Shown: positions 45,201 through 54,163 of the stretch, piece by piece
Numbering within the stretch: position 1 is the first letter of the stretch
How the letters are laid out: each line of letters begins with the position of its first letter
Assembly: GCF_014203355.1 (NCBI RefSeq)
Contig: NZ_JACHIR010000001.1
Location: 8,062,038-8,126,037, forward strand
DNA length: 64,000 nt
Direction: 5' to 3'
Source: Kutzneria kofuensis
Lineage (GTDB): Bacteria > Actinomycetota > Actinomycetes > Mycobacteriales > Pseudonocardiaceae
Notes under the pieces: generated by a model
Told to the model about the DNA's origin: nothing
The model's database searches: none
The model's input: the letters and a program-made list of their open reading frames with translations, nothing else
Translations under genes and position numbers: made by a program

Positions 45201-46853
45201 TCACAGGTCCCGATCGCGGAGGAGTTCGGGGAGTTCGGCCCGGTCGATCTGCTGGCGGAGGCGGAACTTCTGGACCTTTCCCGACCCGGTCAGGGGAAGC
45301 TCGTCGGCCGTGAGCCAGCGAGCGGGTGTCTTGTGCGGGGCCAGCTTCTCGCGGCACAGGTCCCGCAACTCGGCGACCGTCGGGACGTGGTCGGCATCGG
45401 TCGGCACGACCACCGCGGCGACGATCTCGCCCCACGTGGGATCGGGCAGGCCGAGCACGGTCACATCGCGGACGCCGGGATGGGTGAACAGCACCTGCTC
45501 GATCTCGGAGGCGTAGATGTTCTCGCCACCCCGGATGATCATGTCCTTGAGCCGGCCGGTGACCGTGAGATAGCCGCGCTCGTCCAGCACACCCAGGTCA
45601 CCGGTGCGCAGCCACCCGTCCGCGTCAATGGTTTCGGCGGTGCGTTGCGGCATGCCGAAGTAGCCCGACATGGTCTGGTAGCCACGGGCGCAGATCTCCC
45701 CGACCCGGCCGGTCGGCATGAGCCGTCCGCTGACCGGGTCCCGGATCGCGACCTCCAGTTGCGGCAGCGGGCGCCCGGCGGTGGTGGCCTTGTCGTTCGG
45801 CGCGTCGTCGGGGCTGGTCTGGCTGATCACCGGCGACAGTTCGGTCTGGCCGTACACGGCGGTGAACCGCACGCCGAAGCGCTCCTCGACCCGGCGGACG
45901 AGTTCGGGTGGGACAGGGCTGCCGCCGGAGAGCACACGGGACAGCCGGGACAGGTCGAACCGGTCGAAGTCGGGATGGCTCAACAGGGCGATGAGCATGG
46001 TGGGGACGCCGGCCAGCATGTCGGCGTGATGCCGTGCGGCGGCGGTGAGCACCAGGGTCGGGTCGAAAAGCTGGCACAGCACGTAGCTGGCGCGCTGGTG
46101 GGCGCTGCCCAGCACGCCCATGGCGCAGCCGGCGGTGTGGAACAGCGGCATCGCGGACACCACTGCGCCTCGGCGCGGCAGCTGTGTCCGGTCGATCATG
46201 AACCGGGCGTTGGTGACCAGCCCCCGATGGTGCAGCAGCGCGCCCTTGGGGAACCCGGTGGTGCCGGAGGTGTACTGGATCTGGGCGGCGTCGCCCGGGC
46301 GCACCGTTGGCAGCGCGTCGGTTTCCTGGTGCGAGCGCACGGTGTCCGGCCAGTCGCCGAAGCACACGGTGGCACGCAGGTCGGGCAGTCCCGCGCTTGC
46401 CTCACGCGCGATGGCGGTCATGTCGCTGCCCCGGAACGCGGCGGTGTGGAACAGCCCGGCCGAGCGGGACTGCGCCAGGACGTAACGCAGTTCGGCCGTG
46501 CGCAGCGCCGGGTTCGCGGTCACCAGGATCAGGCCGGCCAGCGCCGCGCCGTACTGCAGGATCGTCCACTCGGGAATGTTCGGCGCCCAGACGGTGATTC
46601 GCTCGCCCGGGGAGAACCGCGTCAGCAGCCAGTGCGCGCACTGCTGGGCGTCGGCGAGCAGCTGGCCGTAGGTCCACTGGCGGTCGGTGCGGTCCGCGCC
46701 GGCCAGCGACGGCGTGTCCGGCGGCGCGACCTCGATCAGCGCGGTCTGGTCGCCGGCGTCGGCGGCGGCCAGGCGGAGCAGGTCGCCAGTGGTCAGCTCC
46801 AGCACGGGGTGGCTGGTGTCGGCGGGCCAGTACGCGAGATCGGCGGCTGCCAT
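45201..46853 (-). CDS. Acyl-CoA synthetase (AMP-forming)
   Basis: 550 residues. The AMP-binding motif IQYTSGTTGFPKGALLHHRG, the adenylate motif VYGQTELSPV, DGWLRTGDLG and the C-terminal hinge and Lys region (LKDMIIRGGENIYASEIE; PLTGSGKVQKFRLRQQI) are all present, so both half-reactions are expected. It activates a carboxylic acid (probably medium- or long-chain, or aromatic) to its CoA thioester. It lies 6 nt after the enoyl-CoA hydratase gene, third of a TetR-hydratase-ligase operon for catabolism. Confidence 0.92.
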   Translation of the reverse strand: MAAADLAYWPADTSHPVLELTTGDLLRLAAADAGDQTALIEVAPPDTPSLAGADRTDRQWTYGQLLADAQQCAHWLLTRFSPGERITVWAPNIPEWTILQYGAALAGLILVTANPALRTAELRYVLAQSRSAGLFHTAAFRGSDMTAIAREASAGLPDLRATVCFGDWPDTVRSHQETDALPTVRPGDAAQIQYTSGTTGFPKGALLHHRGLVTNARFMIDRTQLPRRGAVVSAMPLFHTAGCAMGVLGSAHQRASYVLCQLFDPTLVLTAAARHHADMLAGVPTMLIALLSHPDFDRFDLSRLSRVLSGGSPVPPELVRRVEERFGVRFTAVYGQTELSPVISQTSPDDAPNDKATTAGRPLPQLEVAIRDPVSGRLMPTGRVGEICARGYQTMSGYFGMPQRTAETIDADGWLRTGDLGVLDERGYLTVTGRLKDMIIRGGENIYASEIEQVLFTHPGVRDVTVLGLPDPTWGEIVAAVVVPTDADHVPTVAELRDLCREKLAPHKTPARWLTADELPLTGSGKVQKFRLRQQIDRAELPELLRDRDL

Positions 46854-46859
46854 GACGGG

Positions 46860-47726
46860 TCACTCCTCGTCGAGTTGGGCCCTGGTCGGTATCGGGCCGC
46901 CGCCGTCGGGGATCGGTCGGCCGGCGTCCCGCCACCGCACCGCGGCCGGAAAGCCGTGCTCGGCGGCGAACTCCTGGAACCAGCGCCCCTCGGGGGAGTG
47001 CCGGGTGATGCCGTCGAACAAGGTGGCCAGGATCTGGGTTCCGGACAGCCCCATGTTGTCGTAGGCCTGGTTGATCATCAGCTTCTGCATGGCCAGCTGG
47101 TTGACCGGCACCCCGGCGATGCGGTCGGCCAGGGCCTCCACCGCGTCGTCGAGTTCGGCGGCGGGGACCGCCTGGAGCACCAGTCCCCAGGCGGCGGCGG
47201 TGGTTCCGTCGATGGTGTCGCCGGTCAGCAGCATCCGTTTGGCCCGCTCGGCGCCGAGGCGGTAGACCCACATCGCGGTGGTCGGGCAGCCCCAGACCCG
47301 GGCCGGCATGTAGCCGATGCGGGCGTCGTCGGCCATCACGACCAGGTCGCAGGACAGGGCGATGTCGCTGCCGCCGGCCACGGCGTACCCGTGGACCTTG
47401 GCAATGGTCGGCTTGAGCGAGCGCCACAGGGTGAAGAAGTCGTCGGTGTTGCGCTTCATGTGCTGGTAGTCCTGGATGGGATCCCAGACCGGCGGCTGGG
47501 TCAGGTCGCCCCTTTCCGCGTACTGCTTGAGGTCGTAGCCCGCGCTGAACGCCCGTCCCGCGCCCTGCAGCACGATCACCCTGACCGCGGGATCGTCGTT
47601 GGCCCGATCGACCAGTTCGCGGAGTCGGCGCGCCAGCTCGGCTGTGATCGCGTTCAACCGGTCGGGCCGGTTCAGCGTGAGGTAGGCCTTGCGGCCGCGC
47701 ACCTCGTAACCGATGAGATCACTCAC
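46860..47726 (-). CDS. Enoyl-CoA hydratase/isomerase family protein
   Basis: 288 residues; the GTG start overlaps the TetR stop (GTGA). Crotonase-fold landmarks: LNRPDRLNAITAELARRL, AGRAFSAGYDLKQYAER (oxyanion-hole strand) and VHGYAVAGGSDIALSCDLVV. In hydratases one glutamate lies in a region like VNLAELGxxPG; here that zone reads ARIGYMPARVWGCPTTA, without a plain Glu, so it may be a different crotonase (for example a lyase, hydrolase or isomerase). The partner acyl-CoA ligase supplies the CoA ester. Confidence 0.88.
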   Translation of the reverse strand: MSDLIGYEVRGRKAYLTLNRPDRLNAITAELARRLRELVDRANDDPAVRVIVLQGAGRAFSAGYDLKQYAERGDLTQPPVWDPIQDYQHMKRNTDDFFTLWRSLKPTIAKVHGYAVAGGSDIALSCDLVVMADDARIGYMPARVWGCPTTAMWVYRLGAERAKRMLLTGDTIDGTTAAAWGLVLQAVPAAELDDAVEALADRIAGVPVNQLAMQKLMINQAYDNMGLSGTQILATLFDGITRHSPEGRWFQEFAAEHGFPAAVRWRDAGRPIPDGGGPIPTRAQLDEE

Positions 47727-48364
47727 GTGTCGCTCCCGTCCACGTCCAGTGGGCGGCCGGTCAGGATGGCCCGGGCGACCGCCGCCCAGTCCAGGAGCAG
47801 CCGCTCGGTGCCGCCCCGCTCGCCGCGCAGCACGTCGGAGATCGCCAGTCCGCGCAGGAACTGCACGGTCAGCGAGGCCACCACCGGGTACCGGTCGCTG
47901 GCCACCAGGTCCGCGCCGAACACCTCGGCGACCACCCGATACAGGTCGCGGCTGGCCCGCTTTTCCTCGTCGCGCAGCACATCCCGCAGCGCGTGGTCGG
48001 TGCGGGCGGCGGCCCACAGCTCCAGCTCGGCGACGAACGCCGGGCGGACCATCGACGCCCCCAGCACACGAACCGCGCGTGTCACGTCGTCGAGGTCGGC
48101 CGGCACATCGGCCGCCGCTTCCCGCACGGCCGCCTCGTTGCGTTCCATCAACTCACGGATCGTGGCGCCCAGCATCGCCTCCCGGGTCGGGAAGTGATGC
48201 AGCAGTGCGCCTCGGCTGAACCTGCCGATGCGTTGCACCTCAACGGTTGTGGTCGCGGCCAGCCCGCGGCTGATCAGCAGCTCCACCGCGACCCGCACGA
48301 TGCGCTGCCGCGTGGCTTCCCGCTGTGCGGCCCGCACACCGGGCGGCTTGGTGTCCGACGGCAT
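47723..48364 (-). CDS. TetR-family repressor of the acyl-CoA operon
   Basis: 213 residues. N-terminal helix-turn-helix (RQRIVRVAVELLISRGLAAT; TVEVQRIGRFSRGALLHHFP) is typical of TetR regulators; the rest is a helical ligand pocket. It is the first gene of the operon with the hydratase and ligase and has a perfect palindrome 14 nt ahead of its start codon, so autoregulation and operon repression, lifted by an acyl-CoA or acid, are likely. Confidence 0.92.
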   Translation of the reverse strand: MPSDTKPPGVRAAQREATRQRIVRVAVELLISRGLAATTTVEVQRIGRFSRGALLHHFPTREAMLGATIRELMERNEAAVREAAADVPADLDDVTRAVRVLGASMVRPAFVAELELWAAARTDHALRDVLRDEEKRASRDLYRVVAEVFGADLVASDRYPVVASLTVQFLRGLAISDVLRGERGGTERLLLDWAAVARAILTGRPLDVDGSDT

Positions 48365-48378
48365 GGGCGGACGATTTC

Positions 48379-48396
48379 ACAGTCAGATCTGACTGT
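48379..48396. promoter_or_regulatory. TetR operator palindrome
   Basis: ACAGTCAGATCTGACTGT is a perfect 18-bp palindrome just upstream of the TetR start codon. Size and position are those of a TetR-family auto-operator. Confidence 0.8.
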
Positions 48397-48586
48397 CAAT
48401 GTGCGATGCGTCGGCGGCGAACCCACGGACCACTGGGGTGGCTGAAACCGGCCGTCGCCACCGGGACAGGGGAAGCGGGGGCCGCATCAGCAGATGGTCA
48501 CCAAGTGGCTCCGCCGTCGATCCTGTTCTCGCTGGCCGGTCGGGCCGGTTGGCCGAACCGGCCCGACCGGTGTCGGTGAACGATGC

Positions 48587-48790
48587 TCAGGTATGGCTGA
48601 TGACGACGTTGCGTGCGCGGAACGTCGTGTTCCCGCTGGGGCCGGGCGCGCCTGAGGAACCCTCCATCTGGAGGTTGATGATGACCCACATCGGCTTGCC
48701 GACGAACCCGGTCGCGTGGTGCACGGCCCGCTGCACGCCGTCGAGGAAGTAGCGGATGTCCACGTCGGTGTTGTTGACCTTGGTCAGCAC
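48587..48790 (-). pseudogene. C-terminal fragment of a secreted lectin/glucanase-like protein
   Basis: The last ~67 codons before the stop at 48587 read as a genuine beta-sandwich C-terminus (TDVDIRYFLDGVQRAVHH; GKPMWVIINLQMEGSSG; TTFRARNVVISHT), as in GH16-like or concanavalin-type secreted proteins. Upstream of 48790 the frame becomes nonsense, antisense to the PadR fragment. No start, signal peptide or catalytic part remains. Confidence 0.65.
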
Positions 48791-49000
48791 GGCTCGATAC
48801 TGAGCCTGCTGAAGGTCGAGCCGATGCACCCGTACCGGATGCAGCAGCTGATCAAGCAGTGGGGCAAGGACGAGGTGATCAACGTCGAGCCGCGGGCCTC
48901 GCTGTACAAGATGATCGAACGGCTGCGCAACACCGGCCTGATCGCCGTGCTCAACACCGAGCGGGACAGCCAGTGGCCCGAGCGCACGGTGTACGAACTC
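48791..49000 (+). pseudogene. Truncated PadR-family regulator
   Basis: About 70 codons match the winged-helix core of PadR regulators (ILSLLKVEPMHPYRMQQLI; VEPRASLYKMIERLRNTGLI; QWPERTVYEL). The start codon and first few residues are lost at the junction with the neighbouring fragment, and the C-terminal half is missing after about 49000, where the frame turns to unrelated residues. It is non-functional as a regulator. Confidence 0.75.
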
Positions 49001-49229
49001 GCTCTTTGTCGATGCCGGGGAAACGGTTGGTCCGACTCGGCGTGAGCGGCCGCTCCGGGCCGGGCTCGCGGTCACGTCGACGGACTCGGCGCCGCATCGC
49101 GGACAGCCCTGCCGCAGCCGTCGACGATGTCACGTTGAATCGAGGAAAGCTCGGCGATGGCGTCTCTCGAACAGACCGGGTCGTGGCGACACGGACCGCC
49201 CGGTCACCCGGGCGGTCCGTGTCACGGCG

Positions 49230-50762
49230 TCAGGGCAGCGTCGGCACGCTGATCGTGACGACGTTGTCCCACGGCATGTTCGCGAAGCCTGCGCCGTTGT
49301 GCCAGGCCCGGAGCTGGTAGTTCGGGTCCACGGCGACGGCATCGGAACGGTGGTCGCCGTCCAGGTCGGCGAACTTCAGCGTCGCCGGATTCGGGAAGCC
49401 GGTGGCGACCTGCTGGTCCCCGCCGTCCCACGGCATCGTGGTGAAACCCTTGATGTTGTGCCAGGCGTGCACGGTGCCGTCGGCCATCACCCGCAGCGCC
49501 TCGGCCCGGCCGTCCCCGTCCAGGTCGGTGAACCAGCACTGGCCGGGCTTGAAGTCCACGGCCACGGTGACCGAGCCGCCGTCCCACGGCATCTCCGCGA
49601 AGCCCTTGATGTTGTGCCAGGCGGTGACGCTGTTGTCATCGTTGATCTTGAGGATCTCGGACTTCCGGTCCCCGTCCAGGTCGGTGAACATCAGCCGGGA
49701 CGGGTCGTTGAAGCCGACGCCGACGATCTGGTCGCCGCCGTCCCACGGCATGGTGGTGAAGCCCTTGCCGTTGTGCCAGGCGTGCACGTCGCCGTTGTCG
49801 TAGTCCCGGATCGCCTCGGCCCGGCCGTCGCCGTCCAGGTCGGCGAAGTGCGACCGGTCCGCGGGGAACTCGACGGCGACGACGATGTCGTCGGTGCCCC
49901 ACGGCGCGGAGCTGAAGCCGTTGTTGTTGTGCCGGGCCCGCACGGTGCCGTCCGGGAAGTACGCCAGCAGCTCCGCCTTGCCGTCGCCGTCCAGGTCGGC
50001 GAACTGGATCTTGGTCGGGTCGGCCATGAGCGGCGTGGTCTGGGCCTGGATCCACGAGGCCAGGTCGTCGACGCGGGTCTCGGTCGCGCCGCTGCGGGTC
50101 TCGTTCACGTCCAGACACCCGTGCTGCCAAGACCTGCTGGTGATGCCGACGAGCTCGGGCTGCCCGTTCACCGTCGCCACGGCCGGGCCGCCGGCGTCGC
50201 CCTTGCACGGATCCGCCGCGCCCGCGGCGGCCGCGAGAGAGATGGTTGTCGCGTCGGTGGCCTGGACGGTGTAGTTCGCCGCGTGCAGTCGGGCCGGCAC
50301 CCACTCGGTGTCGGTGCGGCCGGCGCCGGCGACGTTGAGCGTGCTGCCCACGGCCGGCGCGGCGGTGTCGATGGCAATCGGCGTCACGTTGGCCACCGCC
50401 GAGGACAGTTGGGCCAGCACGACATCGCGCTCGGTGCGCGGCACGAGGTAGGTGACCGTGAGGGTGGCCGCCTTGTCGTCGGGGCCGATCGACACCCGGG
50501 CCGGCGTCGTCGGGGCGCCGGTGGCCACCGGCTGGCCGTTGACCGAGAAACAGCTGGACGAGGTGATCACCCAGCGCGGCGCGACCAGGGCGGCGGTGCA
50601 CCCGGCCTGGTCGTTGACGTTCACCTTGGCGGCGAAGGCGAATGTGCCGTCGGGCACCGGCGTGCCTCCGCTGACCGCGAGCGCGAGCGCGCCGCCGAGT
50701 GCGGTGGCCGTCGCGACGACGACGGCGACCGTGGCGGCGCGGCGCAGACCGGAGTTGCGCAT
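49230..50762 (-). CDS. Secreted catalytically dead trypsin-like protein with five FG-GAP repeats
   Basis: 510 residues from ATG 50762 (AAGGGGGG about 10 nt upstream). Signal peptide 1-30. Residues ~33-245 have the chymotrypsin fold: PRWVITSSSC stands where active enzymes have TAAHC, so the catalytic His is Ser70. The Asp (Asp113, ERDVVLAQL) is kept. CKGDAGGPAV replaces GDSGGP, so the nucleophile Ser is Ala190. Two of the three triad residues are lost, while structural Cys and Gly residues stay. The rest contains five FG-GAP/VCBS-like repeats (FADLDGDGRAEAIRDYDNG; HNGKGFTTMPWDGG) that bind calcium and form a propeller. A binding or scaffold role outside the cell is likely. Confidence 0.88.
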   Translation of the reverse strand: MRNSGLRRAATVAVVVATATALGGALALAVSGGTPVPDGTFAFAAKVNVNDQAGCTAALVAPRWVITSSSCFSVNGQPVATGAPTTPARVSIGPDDKAATLTVTYLVPRTERDVVLAQLSSAVANVTPIAIDTAAPAVGSTLNVAGAGRTDTEWVPARLHAANYTVQATDATTISLAAAAGAADPCKGDAGGPAVATVNGQPELVGITSRSWQHGCLDVNETRSGATETRVDDLASWIQAQTTPLMADPTKIQFADLDGDGKAELLAYFPDGTVRARHNNNGFSSAPWGTDDIVVAVEFPADRSHFADLDGDGRAEAIRDYDNGDVHAWHNGKGFTTMPWDGGDQIVGVGFNDPSRLMFTDLDGDRKSEILKINDDNSVTAWHNIKGFAEMPWDGGSVTVAVDFKPGQCWFTDLDGDGRAEALRVMADGTVHAWHNIKGFTTMPWDGGDQQVATGFPNPATLKFADLDGDHRSDAVAVDPNYQLRAWHNGAGFANMPWDNVVTISVPTLP

Positions 50763-50806
50763 GTGTTGTAGTCCCCCCTTGATTCGAGAAGTGCTCACGG
50801 TAGGCC

Positions 50807-51340
50807 TCAGGACGACGCGGTCAGCTGGACGAGCGCGGTCGGGGCGGCGTCGGGCTTGGTGCCGACGCCGACCGGCGTGCTGCCGCTCGGGTTGACGTCC
50901 ACCGTGCTGTGCGCGCCGGCGTCGGTGGTGAGGTCCGCCTTGAGCTTGTGGCCGGCGCCGGAGATCTGGCCGTCGCCGCGGATCTCGTACACGTTCGTCA
51001 CCTTCAGCGTGAGCGTGCCGCTCGCGGCGGTCACCTTGAAGCAGACGGTGCCGTTCTTGCTCGGGCCGATCGGGTCGGTCGAGTGCACCTGGATCACGCC
51101 GATGTTGTTGGCGGGCGGCGTGCCGCAGTCGGCGTAGAGGATGTGTCCGTCGCCGGAGACCAGCGTGATGCCGGCGCTGGCGTTGATGGCGTTCGCGCCC
51201 GGGTAGGAGAAGTCCTCGACGAGCGAGGGCTGCTGGTTGTCGGCCGGGCTCTGCTGGCCCGCGTGCGCCACCAGAGTTCCGCCGGTCAGGGCCACCGCAG
51301 CGGCGGCCGCGCCGAGCAGAACGCGCGCGAGAATTCGCAT
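50807..51340 (-). CDS. Secreted hypothetical protein
   Basis: 177 residues from ATG 51340 (AGGGGGA upstream). Signal peptide 1-28 (VLLGAAAAAVALTGGTLVAHA). The mature part opens SLVEDFSYPGANAINASAG and includes YADCGTPPANNIGVIQVHS and GTVCFKVTAASGTLTLKVTN, with two cysteines that could pair. It is beta-rich with no known catalytic motif. Proteins of this kind are common in actinomycete secretomes. Separated by 44 nt from the pseudoprotease gene, so the two may be co-transcribed. Confidence 0.75.
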   Translation of the reverse strand: MRILARVLLGAAAAAVALTGGTLVAHAGQQSPADNQQPSLVEDFSYPGANAINASAGITLVSGDGHILYADCGTPPANNIGVIQVHSTDPIGPSKNGTVCFKVTAASGTLTLKVTNVYEIRGDGQISGAGHKLKADLTTDAGAHSTVDVNPSGSTPVGVGTKPDAAPTALVQLTASS

Positions 51341-51856
51341 CCGTCCCCCTGTGTCTGTCGCGGACCGGCGTGCCGAAGCGTCGGACGTTTTGTCCGGTCC
51401 GCGAGGAATGTGTGTCGCATCTAGTATCGTTTCCGTTAGCGCGAATCTTTCAGCGGCCATGCGTGATCTGAGTCACGTTTGATGACCGTGAATATCGAGC
51501 TATGCTCGGCTGGAGTCCAGCAGGGGAGGCTGGACTAAAGCGGGGGAAGCGGTTGCGCCATTCGGCATTCGCCGGTCGCTTCGCCCTGCGTCGTTCTTCT
51601 ATTTCTCCGACCCGGCGGATATCGATCGGGTTCTGCGTCACTGGGGTCGCCGAGATGCTCGACTCGACCCTGGACTCCATGAGCAACGCCTGCGAACGCG
51701 TCCGCGTCGCGCTGCACCGTCGCCGATCAGAGGCCGGTTCGCTCGCCCCGAACACCGAGGTCGTCGCCGAACCGGGTGCCATTGAACGCGATCACCACCA
51801 TATTCGCCATCGGCGGTATGGTGGTGATCGCGTTCAGTTTGGATTCGTCGCAGGGG
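51341..51856. other. Intergenic region with inverted repeat 51360-51402
   Basis: About 515 bp between the secreted-protein start and the end of the GH75-like gene. GCGGACCGG (51360-51368) and CCGGTCCGC (51394-51402) form a 9-bp inverted repeat, with a nested CGGAC/GTCCG pair, just upstream of the secreted-protein start; it may be an operator. A 132-codon plus frame at 51502-51900 lacks support. Confidence 0.5.
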
Positions 51857-52642
51857 CTAGAGGCCCATGCTTGCGCCGAGGCTGTTCAGCGCCTTGGTGA
51901 CCATGCCCTGCGCGGTGGCGTTCAGGTTGGCGTTGGTGCCGTTCACGACCCAGGACGGGCCGGAGAAGATCACCACGGTCACGCCGTTGTCGACACCGCC
52001 GGTGGTGCCGCTGGAGGGGATGCCCAGCAGCGAGGCCGCCTTCACGGACGCCTCGCCCAATTCGCGCGAGTCGTTGTCCGAGGTGGTCTGGTCGTTCCCG
52101 GTCTGCGTGTCGCCGAAGATCGCGCCGATGACCTTGCTCTTGTAGAACATCAGCGCGAACTGCCGGCCCTTGATGCCGTGTTCCTTGTAGAAGAAGTGCG
52201 GACACGGGCTCTTGCGTTCGTAGCAGTCGTCGCCCAGCACGTAGAACGGCACGTGGTGCGCGGCCAGCTGCTTGCCGTTGCTGTCCTGGAAAGTCGTCTC
52301 GTCCTGGTGGTCGGGGTCGGAATCGGGATCGCTGCCGTCGTCGTCGACGGCCAGGCTGGAACCGTAGGCGTAGACGCCCGTCGCCACCTGGTACACGTTC
52401 ACGTTCTGGGCCCGGGTCATGGTGTTGATGTGGGGCTTGGAGTTGACCTTGTTCGCGGTCGTGCTGTTCTTCTTGACGCCGGCCAGCACCTGGGCGGCCG
52501 TGTACGTCTTGTCGGCCGGGCTCTGGGCGGCCGTGGCCGCGGTGTTCGTCGTGGCTGCGGCGGCGGACTTCACGGCGAGCGGCGTCGCGAGCGCCAGAGC
52601 CGCGACGGCTACCACAGCGGCGCGCGTGCGGGTGGATGACAT
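51857..52642 (-). CDS. Secreted GH75-like chitosanase
   Basis: 261 residues. Signal peptide 1-29. The mature region shows GH75 features: YAYGSSLAVDDDGSDPDSDP (Asp-rich strand), TTFQDSNGKQLAAHHVPFYV, and VIGAIFGDTQTG followed by SRELGEASVKAASLLGIP, which carries the Asp and Glu in the arrangement used by Fusarium chitosanase (GDT...GEAS). The insertion TGNDQTTSDND between them lengthens that loop. Hydrolysis of chitosan or a related wall glycan is predicted. Its promoter lies within about 90 bp of an IS701-type insertion. Confidence 0.8.
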   Translation of the reverse strand: MSSTRTRAAVVAVAALALATPLAVKSAAAATTNTAATAAQSPADKTYTAAQVLAGVKKNSTTANKVNSKPHINTMTRAQNVNVYQVATGVYAYGSSLAVDDDGSDPDSDPDHQDETTFQDSNGKQLAAHHVPFYVLGDDCYERKSPCPHFFYKEHGIKGRQFALMFYKSKVIGAIFGDTQTGNDQTTSDNDSRELGEASVKAASLLGIPSSGTTGGVDNGVTVVIFSGPSWVVNGTNANLNATAQGMVTKALNSLGASMGL

Positions 52643-52737
52643 GAGTGCAGGGCCTCCGTCGATGGTTAGGAAAGTTTCCTAACGTATTGAAGCACTCGCG
52701 GTGACCTCTGTCACTGATCAACTTCACGACCGGTTAA

Positions 52738-54163
52738 TACTACAGCCGCAGGCTGTGATGTTTGCGGTGTTGCCGCTGGTAGTGGCATCGCCGGGCGTGG
52801 GTCTGATGAAGTCGCCGCCAGTCCGACCATCGATCAGTGTGCGCTCGGGGGTGCGTCGGTCGCGTCAGGATGGCCCACAAACGTCTGATCTCGTTGCACG
52901 ACAACGGGATCAAACACTCGTGGCCGGCTGTGACGCCCCCTTTGCGTCGCGGTCGCGTTCAGCGGACGCGGTCACGGCCAGGAACGCGGCGGCCAGCATC
53001 GACAGCGTGACATGTCGGTACCACGCCTGATACTTGCGGACCTGGTAGTGGTCCAAGCCGGTCTCGTTCTTGGCGAACTGGAAGGTTTCCTCGACACCCC
53101 AACGACTGCCGGCGACCCGGACAAGTTCTGCCAACGGCACGGGACGGCGGGTGTGGCAGATGTAGTACGCCAACTCGTCCGGCTTGCTGATCGACCGGCG
53201 CACCACGAGAAGGTGCTCGTCCGCGCCCGGGTCCAGCAGCAGCCAGTCATACAGCCGGCGCCCCTTGCTGCCCTCACCGGCCGACAGGCGTTGCCAGCCC
53301 TTGCGCGGTGCGCTGCGAGCCAACGCATCCGCCCGCACAGCGCCTTTCGGGGTGGTGAAGCGCTGATCGCAGGAAACGGCCATGACGTAGTCGATGTCGT
53401 TGTCTTCTAGCCAGGTTCGCAGGCCGGGATTGTCGCCGTATGCCTCGTCCGCGGTGAACCAGTCGATGTCCCTTCCCGCCTCCAGCAGGCGAGCCAGCAT
53501 GTGTTGGGCCAGCACGGGCTTGGTCGCGAACTCCACATCCTCGTCGATCCCGGCCTCCGCGCAGCGCTCGCGGTCGTCGGTCCAGGACGCGGGCAGGTAG
53601 AGCTCGCGGTCGATCAACGCCCGCCCCCGGGCCGACACGTAGGTCAAGAACACGCCGAGTTGGCAGTTCTCGATCCGACCGGCGGTGCCGGAGTACTGCC
53701 GTTGGACACCGGCGGATTTGGTGCCTTTCTTGAGGAATCCGGTCTCGTCGGCGACCACGACCCCGGTGGGATCAGTGATCTGGTCCAGCACGTAGTCCCG
53801 CAGGTCGTCTCGGACCGCGTCGGCGTCCCAGCGGTAGAAGTTCAGCAGGCGCTGCATGCCGTCAGGGGCCAGGTCACCGGCCTGCTCGGCGATCGTCCAG
53901 GAGTTCTTGCGCTCGGCGCCCGACAGCAAGCCCAGCAGGTACATCCTGGCCCGGTGGCGTGAGTCTGCCTGTGCGAACCGGCCTGCGACCAGCGCGAACA
54001 TGTCCTCGAACCCTGCCCGCCACCGCGCCAGGCGATCGTCCGCGTTCGTCTCCGGTAGGGCCGTGAGGTCCTGCTCCATGTCCGGCACACCCAAGTCGAT
54101 CACGCATCGGCGGTCTCCGTGAACACGACACGCCGACAAGTATCACACCGTGCGGCTGTAGTA
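52738..54163. mobile_element. IS701-family insertion sequence
   Basis: 1426 bp. Ends TACTACAGCCGCAGGCTGTG (left, 52738) and the reverse complement of the right end match at 20 of 22 positions. It is flanked by TTAA on both sides (52734-52737 and 54164-54167), fitting the YTAR target duplication of the IS701 family. It encodes one intact transposase, so it is complete and probably recent. It landed in the gap between the chitosanase promoter and the epimerase gene. Confidence 0.88.
52910..54103 (-). CDS. IS701-family transposase (DDE)
   Basis: 397 residues from GTG 54103 (GGAGA 9-10 nt upstream); ATG 54079 is an alternative, and the longest frame (54139) would start almost at the IS end. DDE residues: Asp in GVVVADETGFLKKGTKSAG, Asp in DWFTADEAYGDNPGL, Glu in AGSRWGVEETFQFAKNETG. 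No frameshift or stop interrupts it, so it is likely active. It acts on the inverted repeats at 52738 and 54163. Confidence 0.93.
   Translation of the reverse strand: MIDLGVPDMEQDLTALPETNADDRLARWRAGFEDMFALVAGRFAQADSRHRARMYLLGLLSGAERKNSWTIAEQAGDLAPDGMQRLLNFYRWDADAVRDDLRDYVLDQITDPTGVVVADETGFLKKGTKSAGVQRQYSGTAGRIENCQLGVFLTYVSARGRALIDRELYLPASWTDDRERCAEAGIDEDVEFATKPVLAQHMLARLLEAGRDIDWFTADEAYGDNPGLRTWLEDNDIDYVMAVSCDQRFTTPKGAVRADALARSAPRKGWQRLSAGEGSKGRRLYDWLLLDPGADEHLLVVRRSISKPDELAYYICHTRRPVPLAELVRVAGSRWGVEETFQFAKNETGLDHYQVRKYQAWYRHVTLSMLAAAFLAVTASAERDRDAKGASQPATSV

Noticed and set aside
45171-48197. 1008-codon plus-strand frame
   Set aside because: Antisense to the acyl-CoA ligase, hydratase and TetR genes, all of which have clear family motifs; composition is that of a shadow frame.
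51502-51900. 132-codon plus-strand frame
   Set aside because: No ribosome site, no domain, and it overlaps the end of the GH75-like gene antisense.
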